From Sialis fuliginosa (lineage: Eukaryota; Arthropoda; Insecta; Megaloptera; Sialidae): a stretch of 64,000 nt of DNA. The DNA lies in NCBI GenBank assembly GCA_961205875.1, contig OY540817.1:1240001-1304000 (forward strand), given 5' to 3'. This document shows positions 24,067 through 34,525 of the stretch, one piece after another. A program made the translations under genes and the position numbers. Within the stretch, counting starts at the first letter, position 1. Each line of letters starts with the position of its first letter. A model generated the notes under the pieces. It searched no databases and was not told where the DNA came from. It was given only the letters and a program-made list of their open reading frames with translations.

Positions 24067-24904
24067 AAAAAGACTGTAATATTCATTGTTATTTATTTTT
24101 ATTTTGTTTATTTCTTTTATATTTTATAATATTTATAAAATAGTTCATATTTTATAGCCACATATAAGGCCTTAGTAATTTTGAAATTTTAAAACATTTC
24201 AAACTATAAATTTAATATATAATGCTCACTTTATCAAAGAGCATGGCAGGGTAAGCATGGACGATCTGCCCCTGGGGAAAGTTGGGTCGATATTTTTTTT
24301 ATAAAAAGGTATGACTAAAAGGTACTCTTCTACAAACTTTTGGGCCCCTGCGCCCACTAATTTTCCGGGAAATATGAAAAATGTAATTTCGAAAAAAAAA
24401 AATTTTTGCTGTAATGACTTTATAAATGTCGATCTCTGCGATACATGTTGTAGCTATACCTTAGTAGTATCATATCAATTTTTTTGAAAAATCTCCCATC
24501 AAAAATACGTAAAAATTTTCGATTCCAAAATTTTCAAAAAAAAATTTTTTTGCTTAAATGGCCTGGTACACCTACGAAATTTTTTTCATAAATACCCCTT
24601 ATTATACACAAACACATATATTTTTTTCAAATTCCTACTTTGGGTGGACGGGGGGTAAAATTAAATATGTTTACTGACCTCTATTTCTATAGTGGATTTG
24701 CATATTATGTAGTATGGGTGGGTTAAAATAAGGAAACTTTCGCGGATCGAAACGTAATAGTTCCTTCTCATTAATACATACATAAAGAAAACGAGTTTTT
24801 TGAAATCAGTCAATAAATATCTGGGGATTACGCATTAGGTCTAAAATTTCGGAAAGGCTGTAGCCGGATAGCAATGTAAAATCGGCCTCAACACGGATTT
24901 GGCT

Positions 24905-26130
24905 AATTTTTATTTTGAATGTTGCTCTTTATGTGAGCATTCTCATGCCCAATTATTATCCTCTAAAAGTTGATAGTTTTTGGAAAAAAAATATTTTCAA
25001 TTTTTCAAAAAAAAATTTTTTAAGAATTTTTTTTTTTGATAACGTAGAAATTGTTTTGGTTGTAGTTGAGCGACAACTTCAGATATTTCATGAAATAATC
25101 TTCATACTTTAATATTACACCCTACAAAGTCTGAAAAGAATCGAAGTGGTAGAACATACTTAAAAAAAATTTAAATCATTGGAAGACAATGCTATAGAAA
25201 TAATGTAATATAAAAATAATATAAAAATGATATAAAAACAGTTATTTAAATAAAATTAATTCAAAATATTCAATAAGAACCCTTCTGTCTCCCATTGCCC
25301 GTTTGTTTTAGAGTCTTGGACATACATACATTTCTTATGGTGATATACACATATATATAGTCCAGGCCACTTTACATGAAATTGAGTTTCTTAAAGTACT
25401 TCGTATAACATTTTGCAATCAAAGCTATTAAGAGTATTTTGGCCCTGCTGAATCCGAAAATCGCTGTTACCAAGCCGAAACATTGACCGGGAGTTCAATA
25501 TAAAATATTTTTTGAAAAAAATTAACATATTTGTTTAACAACATTGTTGTATGCTACCCTTATGTGAAATTTAAAATTTGCCTCCTTTCTCCCCAAAATA
25601 CAATTTAAACCCTTACTATGTACATAGTATCTAAAACCACTGTTCTTATTGTATTACTTTAACTTTAAAATAATAAATGAAGTAGAATTATGTAAAATAT
25701 TATTCGTTTATAAGTATCGTATGTATGTATGTCCAAGACTGTAAAACAAACGGGCAATGGGAAACAGAAGCGTTCTTATTGAATATTTCGAGTTAATTTT
25801 ATTTAAATAACTGTTTTTATATCATTTTTATATTATTTCTATATTACATTATTTCTATAGCATTGTCTTCCAATTATTTTAATTTTTTTTAAGTATGTTC
25901 TAACACTTCGATTCTTTTCAGACTTTGTAGGGTGTAATATTAAAGTATAAAGATTATTTCATGAAATATCTGAAGTTGTCGCTCAAATACAACCAAAACA
26001 ACTTCTACATTATCAACAAAAAAAATTCTTAAAAAAATTTTTTTTTTTGAAAAATTGAAAATTTTTTTTTTCCTAAAACTATCAACTTTTAGAGGATAAT
26101 AATTGGGCATGTCCACGGTATTTAGATTAA
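24905..26130. repeat. inner palindrome of the foldback complex
   Basis: Left arm words CCCAATTATTATCCTCTAAA, ACACCCTACAAAGTCTG and TTGGACATACATAC recur as complements in reverse order between 25725 and 26115. The loop is about 400 bp. Confidence 0.75.
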
Positions 26131-26154
26131 AATTCGCCATATAGAAGAAAAAAA

Positions 26155-28315
26155 TTATAAAGTTTTGATACTTTGTCCACGAACTCTCAGTAAAGTTCGG
26201 AATAAGAGCCCGAAAAGTTCCCACCTAAATCGTGGATGGAACATCCCCTTTCACGTAAAAAACTACCCCCGGAATGAAATTTTTTCCAGTTTTTTCCCAT
26301 TTTTCATCCGAACCGCTGTTCGGAGAAAAAAATATTACAGGAATTAAAGATTCTACATAAAATTCTACGTAAAAAATGTCATGTGCACTATTCGGTTAAT
26401 TCCCAGCCTACTCTCGCAATCGTTGCTCAAAGTGAAGGGTAGTTTTGGGAACGCAGCGAAAAATCGGCGTAACAATAGTTTTCAACATACATATTTCCAA
26501 AACGGCTGATTTTACGTAAAAAATGATTATGATAAAAATTATGGAACTTTATCTTCTCTATGAGATCCATGCACCACGAATTTTTTTCAAACGTTTTTCA
26601 TTGATTTTTTTGCCCATTTTTCACAAACGCGCATTCTATTATTTTACATGGAGAAGATTTTTTAGTAAAAATTATCATCAAAATATGGTAAAATATGTTG
26701 TCTATGTGTGTGCGTATGTGTATGTGTGCCTGTCCCCCGAATTTTTGTCGCACGCTTAACTCAAGAACCACTGGACCGATTTTAATAAAACTTTGTTTGT
26801 TGGTTCTGACTAGTAGATGATCCCATATAAAAATCATCAAAATCGTGTGGAAGGTAAGGAGGTAGTACCTCAAAATCGGTATTTTTTCAAAATATCTCAA
26901 AAGGACGCATCGTTTGTTTAAATTGTATTATATTTTGTAAAAAAAATGGAGTGTACAATGTACATTTCTGAAAAAAGGCCAAAAAATCAATGAAAAACGT
27001 TTGAAATAAAAATCGTAGCATATAAATCTCATAGAAGAGATTCAGTTCTATAATTTTCATAATAATAATTTTTTACGTTAAGTTCACCGTTACGAAAATA
27101 TTTACGGTGAAAAATCATGTTATGCAGATTTTTCGCTTCGTTCTCAAAACTTCCCTTCACTTTGAGCTTCAATTGCGAGAGTAGGCTGGGGATTAACCGA
27201 ATAGAGCATATCACATTTTTTACGCAGAATTTTATATAGAATATTTAATTCTTACTATTTTTTTTTCTTCGAATGACAGTTCGGAAGAAAAATATTGTAG
27301 AAAGTTTCACGAAAGGAAATATATTTAAATCCACAAAAAAATAGTTCGTTTCATAAGTTGGTTGTCCAATTAAAACATGCCATAATTTTATCTCATCGAT
27401 ATATGCAGTTTATCAACAACATTCCTATTGGATATTTTACCAAACTAAATCTTGACAGACAGTTATCATAGGCGCTACAAAATGGGGTTAAAATGAAAAC
27501 GAACAACATTTCATCATTTATTTTCATTACAGAGGCACAATGTCTACCTTACATCTTCAAAATTTTAAACCAGAACTGTCAAGTGGGTTACTGGAAACGA
27601 TCCGGCTGTATTAAAATTGGTTTGCGCTGCTTAACCATGTATTTCAACTACCATAGAGAAGGTTGTCTAAATTCGTCAACCGAAGAGGAATTAATCCAAG
27701 AAGCCAACATAAAATCAATAAAAATATACAAAACTTTGTGGAATAGACTTACGAGGGTAAACCACTAAATTAAAGTTTGTTAAAAGCTGTACTCAATGGG
27801 TTGTATGGAAAAGTGCTCAAAATATGAAATGTACGTTTGTGAAAAAGAGCAAAAAAAATCAATGAAAAACGTTTGAAAAAAATTCGTGGTACATGGATCT
27901 CATAGAGAAGATAAAGTTCCATAATTTTTATCATAATCATTTTTTACGTAAAATCAGCTGTTTTGGAAATATGTATGTTGAAAACTATTGTTACGCCGAT
28001 TTTTCGCTGCGTTCCCAAAACTACCCTTCACTTTGAGCAACGATTGCGAGAGTAGGCTGGGAATTAGCCGAATAGAGCACATGACATTTTTTACGTAGAA
28101 TTTTATGTAGAATCTTTAATTCCTGTAATATTTTTTTCTTCGAACAGCGGTTCGGATGAAAAATGGGAAAAACTGAAATAAATTTCATTCCGGGGGTAGT
28201 TTTTTACGTGAAAGGGGATGTTCCATCCACGATTTAGGTGGGAACTTTTCGGGCTCTTATTTCAAACCCTACTAAGAGTTCGTGGACAAAGTATCAAAAC
28301 TTTATGAATTTGTTC
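26155..28315. repeat. three-copy repeat forming an inverted pair inside the complex
   Basis: The forward copy 26155-26620 contains GTTCCCACCTAAATCGTGG, AGCCTACTCTCGCAATCG and TCTATGAGATCCATG. The same words occur in reverse at 27830-28300, and more degenerate at 26985-27290. Between lies a GTGTGCGTATGTGTATGTG tract and ACCACTGGACCGATTTTAAT (26760-26785), a wording common in insect repeats. Confidence 0.7.
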
Positions 28316-28869
28316 TTCTAAAATATCTAATTTACTTGGACGGAGGAACTATTACGTTTCGATCCGCGAAAGTTTCCTTATTTTAACCCACCCATACTAC
28401 ATAACATGCAAATCCACTATAGAAATAGAGGTCAGTAAACATATTTAATTTTACCCCCCGTCCACCCAAAGTAGGAATTTGAAAAAAATATATGTGTTTG
28501 TGTATAATAAGGGGTATTTATGAAAAAAATTTCGTAGGTGTACCAGGCGATTTAAGCAAAAAAAAATTTTTTTGAAAATTTTGGAATCGATTATTTCTAC
28601 GTATTTTTGATGGGAGATTTTTCAAAAAAAATGATATGATACTACTAAGGTATAGCTACAACATATATCGCAGAGATCGACAATTATAGTCATTAGAGCA
28701 AAACAAATTTTTTTTCGAAATTACATTTTTCATATTTCCCGGAAAATTAGTGGGCGCAGGGGCCCAAAAGTTTGTACCTTTTAGTCATACCTTTTTATAT
28801 AAAAAATATCGACCCAACTTTCCCCAGGGGCAGATCGTCCATGCTTACCCTGCCATGCTCTTTCATACG

Positions 28870-29789
28870 AAAAAAATAATGGGACGAGAGTAATACCACA
28901 CTTCAAAGCATGCTTTGGTGTGCTAATAAGGTCACTATACTTTGTAAAAACTGCTGTTGTAGAAGCTAATTTGTGTAGTTGAAAATTTAAAAATAGAAAG
29001 AAAAATATAAAAAAGTGTAAGTGTAGAGAAAAAAAAAGTATTTGCAGTTGAAAAATTTTCTTAAAAGTTTTCTTTCAGTATTATTACATGTATTCAATTG
29101 TCTGATAGTATTTATTATCAAAAAATAATACTTTAAGAAAATTTAATGAAATAATACTTTAAGAAAAAAATAACATAAAAAACATATTATAAAACTGAAT
29201 AATAATTATTTTTTAGTATAGCCCCTGTCATTTTCACAATTTTCTATTTACGACACAGGATAAGTTATTTATCATTGATGTTGGTGGCGCCACTGCCAAA
29301 TAAAGTTTAGAATTAATTTTAATTTATAGTTTTACATGTTATTTCTTGTTATGAGCAAACATGTTGGTTTTCGTGTAATAGATTTAAATCAGAACAGTAT
29401 TGAAAAGGATGCATTAAGTAGCGTTTGCTAATGCACATACTCATTATAAAATTAACTATCCGCATAGTTTGCACCCTTTGTGCATTAAAAATTAGAATAT
29501 ATTTTTTGTTTTATCACACCTCTGTGATATAAGTCTTATTTACTATTACAATTAAAAGTGAATAAATTTTAAGTTATATTTTGTTTTATGTTATGTGTTT
29601 TGTGTATTGTTAAAGTGAAACTGTATTTCCATCATCCCCCTTTTTCTCCTAACCATAAATACAGTTCACTGGATGCAGTCCAGGAACTACCAAGCAGGAT
29701 AAATTGTAAGTAAAGTTTTAACTTGTTATAAATTTAATCTACGCCCGCTGTAGAGGTTAAGGGTTATATCATTTAACCTACCTGTACCC
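28870..29789. other. no recognisable gene
   Basis: AT-rich DNA between the foldback complex and the P-element remnant. The minus strand here may carry the C-terminal end of the P element, but no motif is clear. A GTAAGT occurs at 29708 on the plus strand without a supported exon. Confidence 0.3.
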
Positions 29790-31560
29790 CCCAGATGTTT
29801 TAAACGATGCAATGAATTGTGAACAAGTGGGATTGAGATTTTGACCAGACAAGCCTCTAATTATGCCAAATAAATTTTCAATTGGATCTTGATTCAGTGT
29901 CCTAGTTAACATATATTTGAAACCTAATCTTTTTAACACTAGAAGGACGGGAAAATCTACCTACCTACAAAGACGGCGACCGGTCAAATGACTACAAATT
30001 TAGTAAATATCTTTTTTTATGAGTGGCGAAAAAAATTTAAAGTAAAGAAACAAAACAAGATCTAATGTATGATTAATTTTAATATTCACACACAATTTTT
30101 ACATTTCATCTTCGGGTATATTTTGCAAAATAGAAAGTATTTCGTTATCTCGAAGCCCTCGAGACATTTTTTCACAAATTACTCACAATAATATCGATCC
30201 ACAATTACAGGCGGTCGAAACTATAATGACCACTCCTTTGACTGATAAAATAAAAGCAATTCATATACGTATTTATTGTTGTACCTTCTCAACAACAATT
30301 AAAAACATTTATCAGATCATAACCGTCAAAAGACCGCCGCCGTCTTTGTCGGTATATCAATATTTTAAACAATAAAGAAAAGACATGTGAATTATTTTGA
30401 TACATAGTATCATTTAACTACTAGTATTAATAAAAGTCACAAAGTCTCAGTACGGTAAGTCAAATAGTTTTTGAATTATTCAATATTAAAATTGAAATTA
30501 CCGTCAAATGACTGCTCCCGTCTTTCTTGTGTTAAGACACCCCAAAGTTTTTCTACATTATTTATTGTTACAATAAAATTTTTATCTGAAGGGGGAGAAG
30601 GAACAGCCACACCGTTTTGAATAAATTTTATATTAAAGAATAGATTTTTTGCATTTTTCCAAAATTCTAAATGTTGTGATGTATCGGTTATGGGGCCTTT
30701 CAAAGGTTTATTTGATTTTAAAATGCTATTCAATGAATCAAAAACTTGGTCTATGAATAAAACAAACTCTCCGGTTCCCATAGCATCGATTACATTTACA
30801 CTTGATAGTAATTTAATTAAAGCAGCTACAGAATTGCTAAATACTTCGGCTGCATATTTTACCTTCATTTTAGATTTTCCCTCTGGATTAATGTGATTTT
30901 CAGTTAATTTCGAACAAGTTCTTGTATCGGGGCTAAAAGTGTCTAACTCGTAAAGTGATCTGATATCATTCCACTTGACTATTTTATTATTGAAAATATA
31001 ATTTTTTTCATTAAATTATTTCGAATACATTTTAATAAATGGGGGGGATCAAAGATATGTATTATTTCGTGTTCATTAACTTTATAAATATAATCATTAT
31101 TTTTACTAAGATTTCTAATTGCCGAGCAATTAGTAGCTGCCTGGTCACTAACTGAACATAAAATGATAAATTCAACGATTAAAGATTTCAACTGTTCGGT
31201 GGGAGTGGTCGACTGAGAAAAATAAAATGAAATAGGTTGCTTCCAGTATTTATTAATTCCTCGAAGCATAAAACAAAGTGCATGGTCTGCATATAACTAG
31301 ATGAGTTTATCCCAAAATCAACGAACCCGATTACACCATTAGTTTTTCTAATTTCTAAATTAGGTTTCAGTGCAATTTCACAATAAAATACAATATCTGT
31401 CCAAATCGGGTAGTTTTTCAGAAACTGATTTTAAATGAATAAATAGGTTCTTATTAATGCCTGTTTGTATGTCAAAGTTTGCCAATGTTCTTAGTAAATA
31501 AGTTCTGTGTGCGATGAAATTTTTAATATTTTTTTTAAGAAACGATAACATTTTTTACTT
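29790..31560 (-). pseudogene. P-element transposase core, broken by a piggyBac MITE
   Basis: Minus strand, N to C. 31550-31440 reads FLKKNIKNFIAHRTYLLRTL and TGINKNLFIHLKSVSEKLP. 31430-31320 gives ALKPNLEIRKTNGVIGFVDF. 31269-30990 gives MLRGINKYWKQPISFYFSQS and HIFDPPHLLKCIRNNL, a hallmark of P transposases. 30868-30476 continues with LFNIKFIQNG-type sequence. After a TAA in place of a Gln codon the frame reads to the TTAA at 30430, where a piggyBac MITE sits, and resumes at 29932 as KRLGFKYMLTRTLNQDPIEN and NPTCSQFIASF. The THAP domain is missing here. Two in-frame stops and at least one frameshift show it is dead. Opposite orientation to the P-like remnant at 22.6 kb. Confidence 0.85.
29937..30426 (-). 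mobile_element. piggyBac MITE keeping the transposase start
   Basis: TTAA at 29933-29936 and 30427-30430 flank 490 bp. Ends are CACTAGAAGG and its imperfect partner ACTAGTA. Subterminal inverted words ACAAAGACGGCGACCGGTC and its complement lie near 29970 and 30330. On the minus strand at 30168-30103 a short frame, MSRGLRDNEILSILQNIPED then a stop, matches the N-terminus of piggyBac transposases, so the MITE is an internal deletion product with the 5' end at the right. Removing it at TTAA restores the P-element frame. Confidence 0.85.
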
Positions 31561-32702
31561 TCTTATACCATGTATATGAAATATACATTAGTATAAGTAA
31601 GTACCTATAGTGAAGCCGATTTTTGTCGAACCTCGGATTTTGACGGAATTATCTATTTTGACCTTCCCTTAATCCATTCTGACTATTTTCGCCATTATGT
31701 CTGTGTGTCCGTCTGTCTGTCTGTCTGTCTCTAAGCGCTGTAACTCAAATACGACAAATCGTAGAAGGGTGATATTTTATATTTAAGATTAATTTTTGGC
31801 TGGGAAGAAAACGTCCTATTTTTGAAAACGATCTTTCAACCGGATACGGATGTTTACCTACGTCGATTTTTTAATTTTTCGAATTACTCTGAAACAGTGC
31901 AAAATAGAGAAAAATGGTCAAGTTAAAAAATGTAGGTAATATCTATATCTATAATTTATGTTCTATTCATTTTTTTGTAAAAACGAATTTTTGAAAAAAA
32001 AATTATAATTCAAATGGTTCATAACAGAGGAGAAATATCTGCCATGAGTGTCATGGGACTTTCTTATACGTATTACAGAGATTGAACAGTGTGTGTATTT
32101 GCCGTAGGTAACATGGGACTTTCTTATACGTAGTACTGAGAGTGAACTCTGTAGGTGAATCTAAATAATTATACATAAAAAAATTCTTTCTGGCTAAATC
32201 ATAAATGTTGGAAAAAAATGTATGGGGAATAAATTATAGATAATAACATACTCGACATTTTTTATCTTATACATTTTTTTCTTATTTCAAAAATAATTCA
32301 AAAATCCAAAAATTTACAAGAGTAAACATCCGTTTTCAGTTATTACGTTAAAAAAACACTTGTTATATAATGGAGAGAATAATATTACCTATATTATTCA
32401 TTTTGTTTTATTTTGTTAGAAATGTTTTAATAAACAAAGAATCACGTATACAATTCACTGTTAGGTTAGGTTAGGTATAAGAAAGTCCCGTGGTTCCCAA
32501 GGCAGATATTTTTGTTATAACTTTGCATATAATTTTTGTAATTATTATTATAGTTATAAGTATAATATAAGTACAACATAAGTGTTAGTTATAAGTTCAT
32601 CAATATTTTTCGGCTGGTTTTTTTTTGAGATAGAGTATATTGTATAAAATGCCAATTATCAAAATTGATTCATAGTAAATTTAAAAAAATTCTAGATACT
32701 GA
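31561..32702. repeat. dispersed repeat region with (CTGT)n and direct repeats
   Basis: Shares layout and words with 15735-16670. Contains GTCTGTCTGTCTGTCTGTC near 31705-31730 and a direct repeat of CATGGGACTTTCTTATACGT (about 32047 and 32110), with the complement GGTATAAGAAAGTCCCGTGG near 32475. TTAGGTTAGGTTAGG occurs at 32461-32475. No coding frame. Confidence 0.5.
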
Positions 32703-32937
32703 CCTTGGGTTGCATAAAGCAAAATTAACCACGATTAGTTAATCAGTTTTTTAAAACCATTATTACGTTAATTTTAAAAAACAAACACGATTATGATTAA
32801 GTTTATATTGTAAAAAATTATCATATTTAGTGAATTGTTCATTTACAAATCAAAATTAAGTTTAGAATTAACATTAATCATGATTTGAAAATAACTGATA
32901 ACTAATCGTGGTTAATTTTGCTTTATGTAACCCAGGG
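32703..32937. mobile_element. 235-bp PIF/Harbinger-type MITE, TGA duplication
   Basis: Inverted ends CCTTGGGTTGCATAAAGC / GCTTTATGTAACCCAGGG, with similarity continuing about 40 bp (TTAACCACGATTAGTTA), flanked by TGA (32700-32702, 32938-32940). Confidence 0.85.
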
Positions 32938-33859
32938 TGAATGTTTAGAAATTGAATTTGAAAACAAGATACACCAATCTACAATAATTATAGAATTTGA
33001 TGTATCGGTTATAGTAATTTTTCAAGAACTAGTTCTCATTTTAGGGTGATTTTGATTATTAGTAATTTTGATAATTTGCATATTATGGTTATAATTATTT
33101 TGTATTGTTATTAAATATCTTGTTGTCGGTTGAAATTATTTCTATTTTTTTCTATAAATATAAGGTCATTTTTGGAACCTTCTACTTACATACAAATGTT
33201 GCATTTTGCTAAGATACTAGAGGATGATATTTCTTTGCTGGTTAAGGGCAATGATAATATTGTACTTCTTAAATATACTTTTTAATTTTGTTCCAGCACT
33301 AGGACGTAAAAAAAATAACTGATTTCCATTATTTATAAAAAGAGATGTTAATAAAATTAATAAATCAGTGTCGCTTCCAACAACTACAGTATTACTGTGC
33401 ATACATAATTGTAAACCAAAGTTTACAATTGTAACGTCTGCATCAGCTTCCGCTTGATGGGATGTTATATTGACATCACTTAAATGTTTTCTCAATATTT
33501 TTATAAAATTTCGTTTATTTAATTTATTTGCAAAAAATGCCAACTGTGCTACTGTAACAGTTAAATTTTCTTCCGGATTTATGTCACATGAATTTTTTTT
33601 CAAACTTCTTCTATTTTGCTCTTCATTTTTTACTGTAGGATAATTTGGATAGCCGTCGAAAATAATTATGGTATCAGGGCCGTAATGTTTTAAAATATAT
33701 GAAGAGTAGAGTTTTAAAATCTGAATGTATGTTGCTGGTTTTGACCAAACTACTGAGGGCCGGTATTATAAAAGGCAGATAAGTTTACTCGATGAATAAA
33801 TAGCGACAGTACTAGGTAGTAAAAATAGTATTGTTGTTTCACTTGCTACAGATAAGTTC

Positions 33860-34314
33860 TTCTCTTTCTGATGTCGACTAGTTCAACATTTGGAACAAAA
33901 AATTACTAAAAACGGAATAAAAATAACAAATTCACTATAAATATCACTATATTATACCATTAAATTTATTCCGATCTTTTTGCAAGGAATAAATATTTAC
34001 TTCGTCACGTGGTAATTAGAATAAATTGTGGCAGCCATAGTCATAGGTGACAGCTGTTATTTGTGGTAATAAGGTTACCTATCACTCACGCGTAAATGTC
34101 AAATTTGTTTTGTATACAAAGAAACGAGTAATGTTATGAATTTATGATGATATTGAAACTGCAACCAGATAGGGATGCTTTAATAATAATTTTTGAAAAA
34201 CATAGTAACTTAATTAATAATTATTTGTGCTTATAATAATGTAGATTTTGTGGTAGTTTTATATTTTTATAACTTTTAGAAACAAGCCTGTTTATTTATT
34301 TGTACATAGTACAT

Positions 34315-34315
<1 letters not shown>
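33860..34315. other. non-coding left half of the Harbinger-type element
   Basis: AT-rich, no coding frame; ends at the TAGA-repeat tail of the LINE. Confidence 0.4.

Positions 34316-34346
<31 letters not shown>
34316..34346 (+). repeat. (TAGA)n tract, 3' tail of the LINE
   Basis: About eight TAGA units. On the minus strand they read (TCTA)n directly after the LINE 3' UTR, so they are its terminal microsatellite tail. Confidence 0.9.
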
Positions 34347-34525
34347 GTTTTATTTCATATAGACTGTTTATACAGTGTGAAACATGTCATTTATAAAGAA
34401 GTTAAACATGAAATAAATAAATTTAAACATAAAACATTGCACAAATCACGTATGCATACATTATGTGGACACATGGGTACACACATGTATACTAACAAAG
34501 AAAAATACATTAATATTATTATTAG

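Larger units (their letters stand above)
24236..28863. mobile_element. 4.6-kb nested foldback complex
   Basis: The outer arms begin AAAGAGCATGGCAGGGTAAG at 24236 and end with the complement at 28863, and run about 600 bp inward (24236-24840 and 28330-28863). Inside the left half is a second palindrome, 24905-25330 against 25725-26130, centred near 25530. The right half holds a third inverted pair, 26155-26620 against 27830-28315, plus a partial third copy at 26985-27290. No transposase frame. Mirror-image short frames (for example at 24915 and 25940) are by-products of the palindromes. The arrangement suggests one foldback inserted in, or copied within, another. Confidence 0.75.

Noticed and set aside
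24915-26224. Frames at 24915-25112 (+) and 25940-26224 (-) with similar proteins
   Set aside because: Again mirrored products of an inner palindrome; low-complexity sequence.
27493-27768. 91-codon plus-strand frame inside the foldback complex
   Set aside because: Composition is less biased than the neighbours, but no family motif, no splice support and no duplicate elsewhere; not enough to call a gene.
32461-32475. TTAGGTTAGGTTAGG as an internal telomere repeat
   Set aside because: It equals three units of the common insect telomere motif, but three units are too few to claim more than chance or a small remnant.
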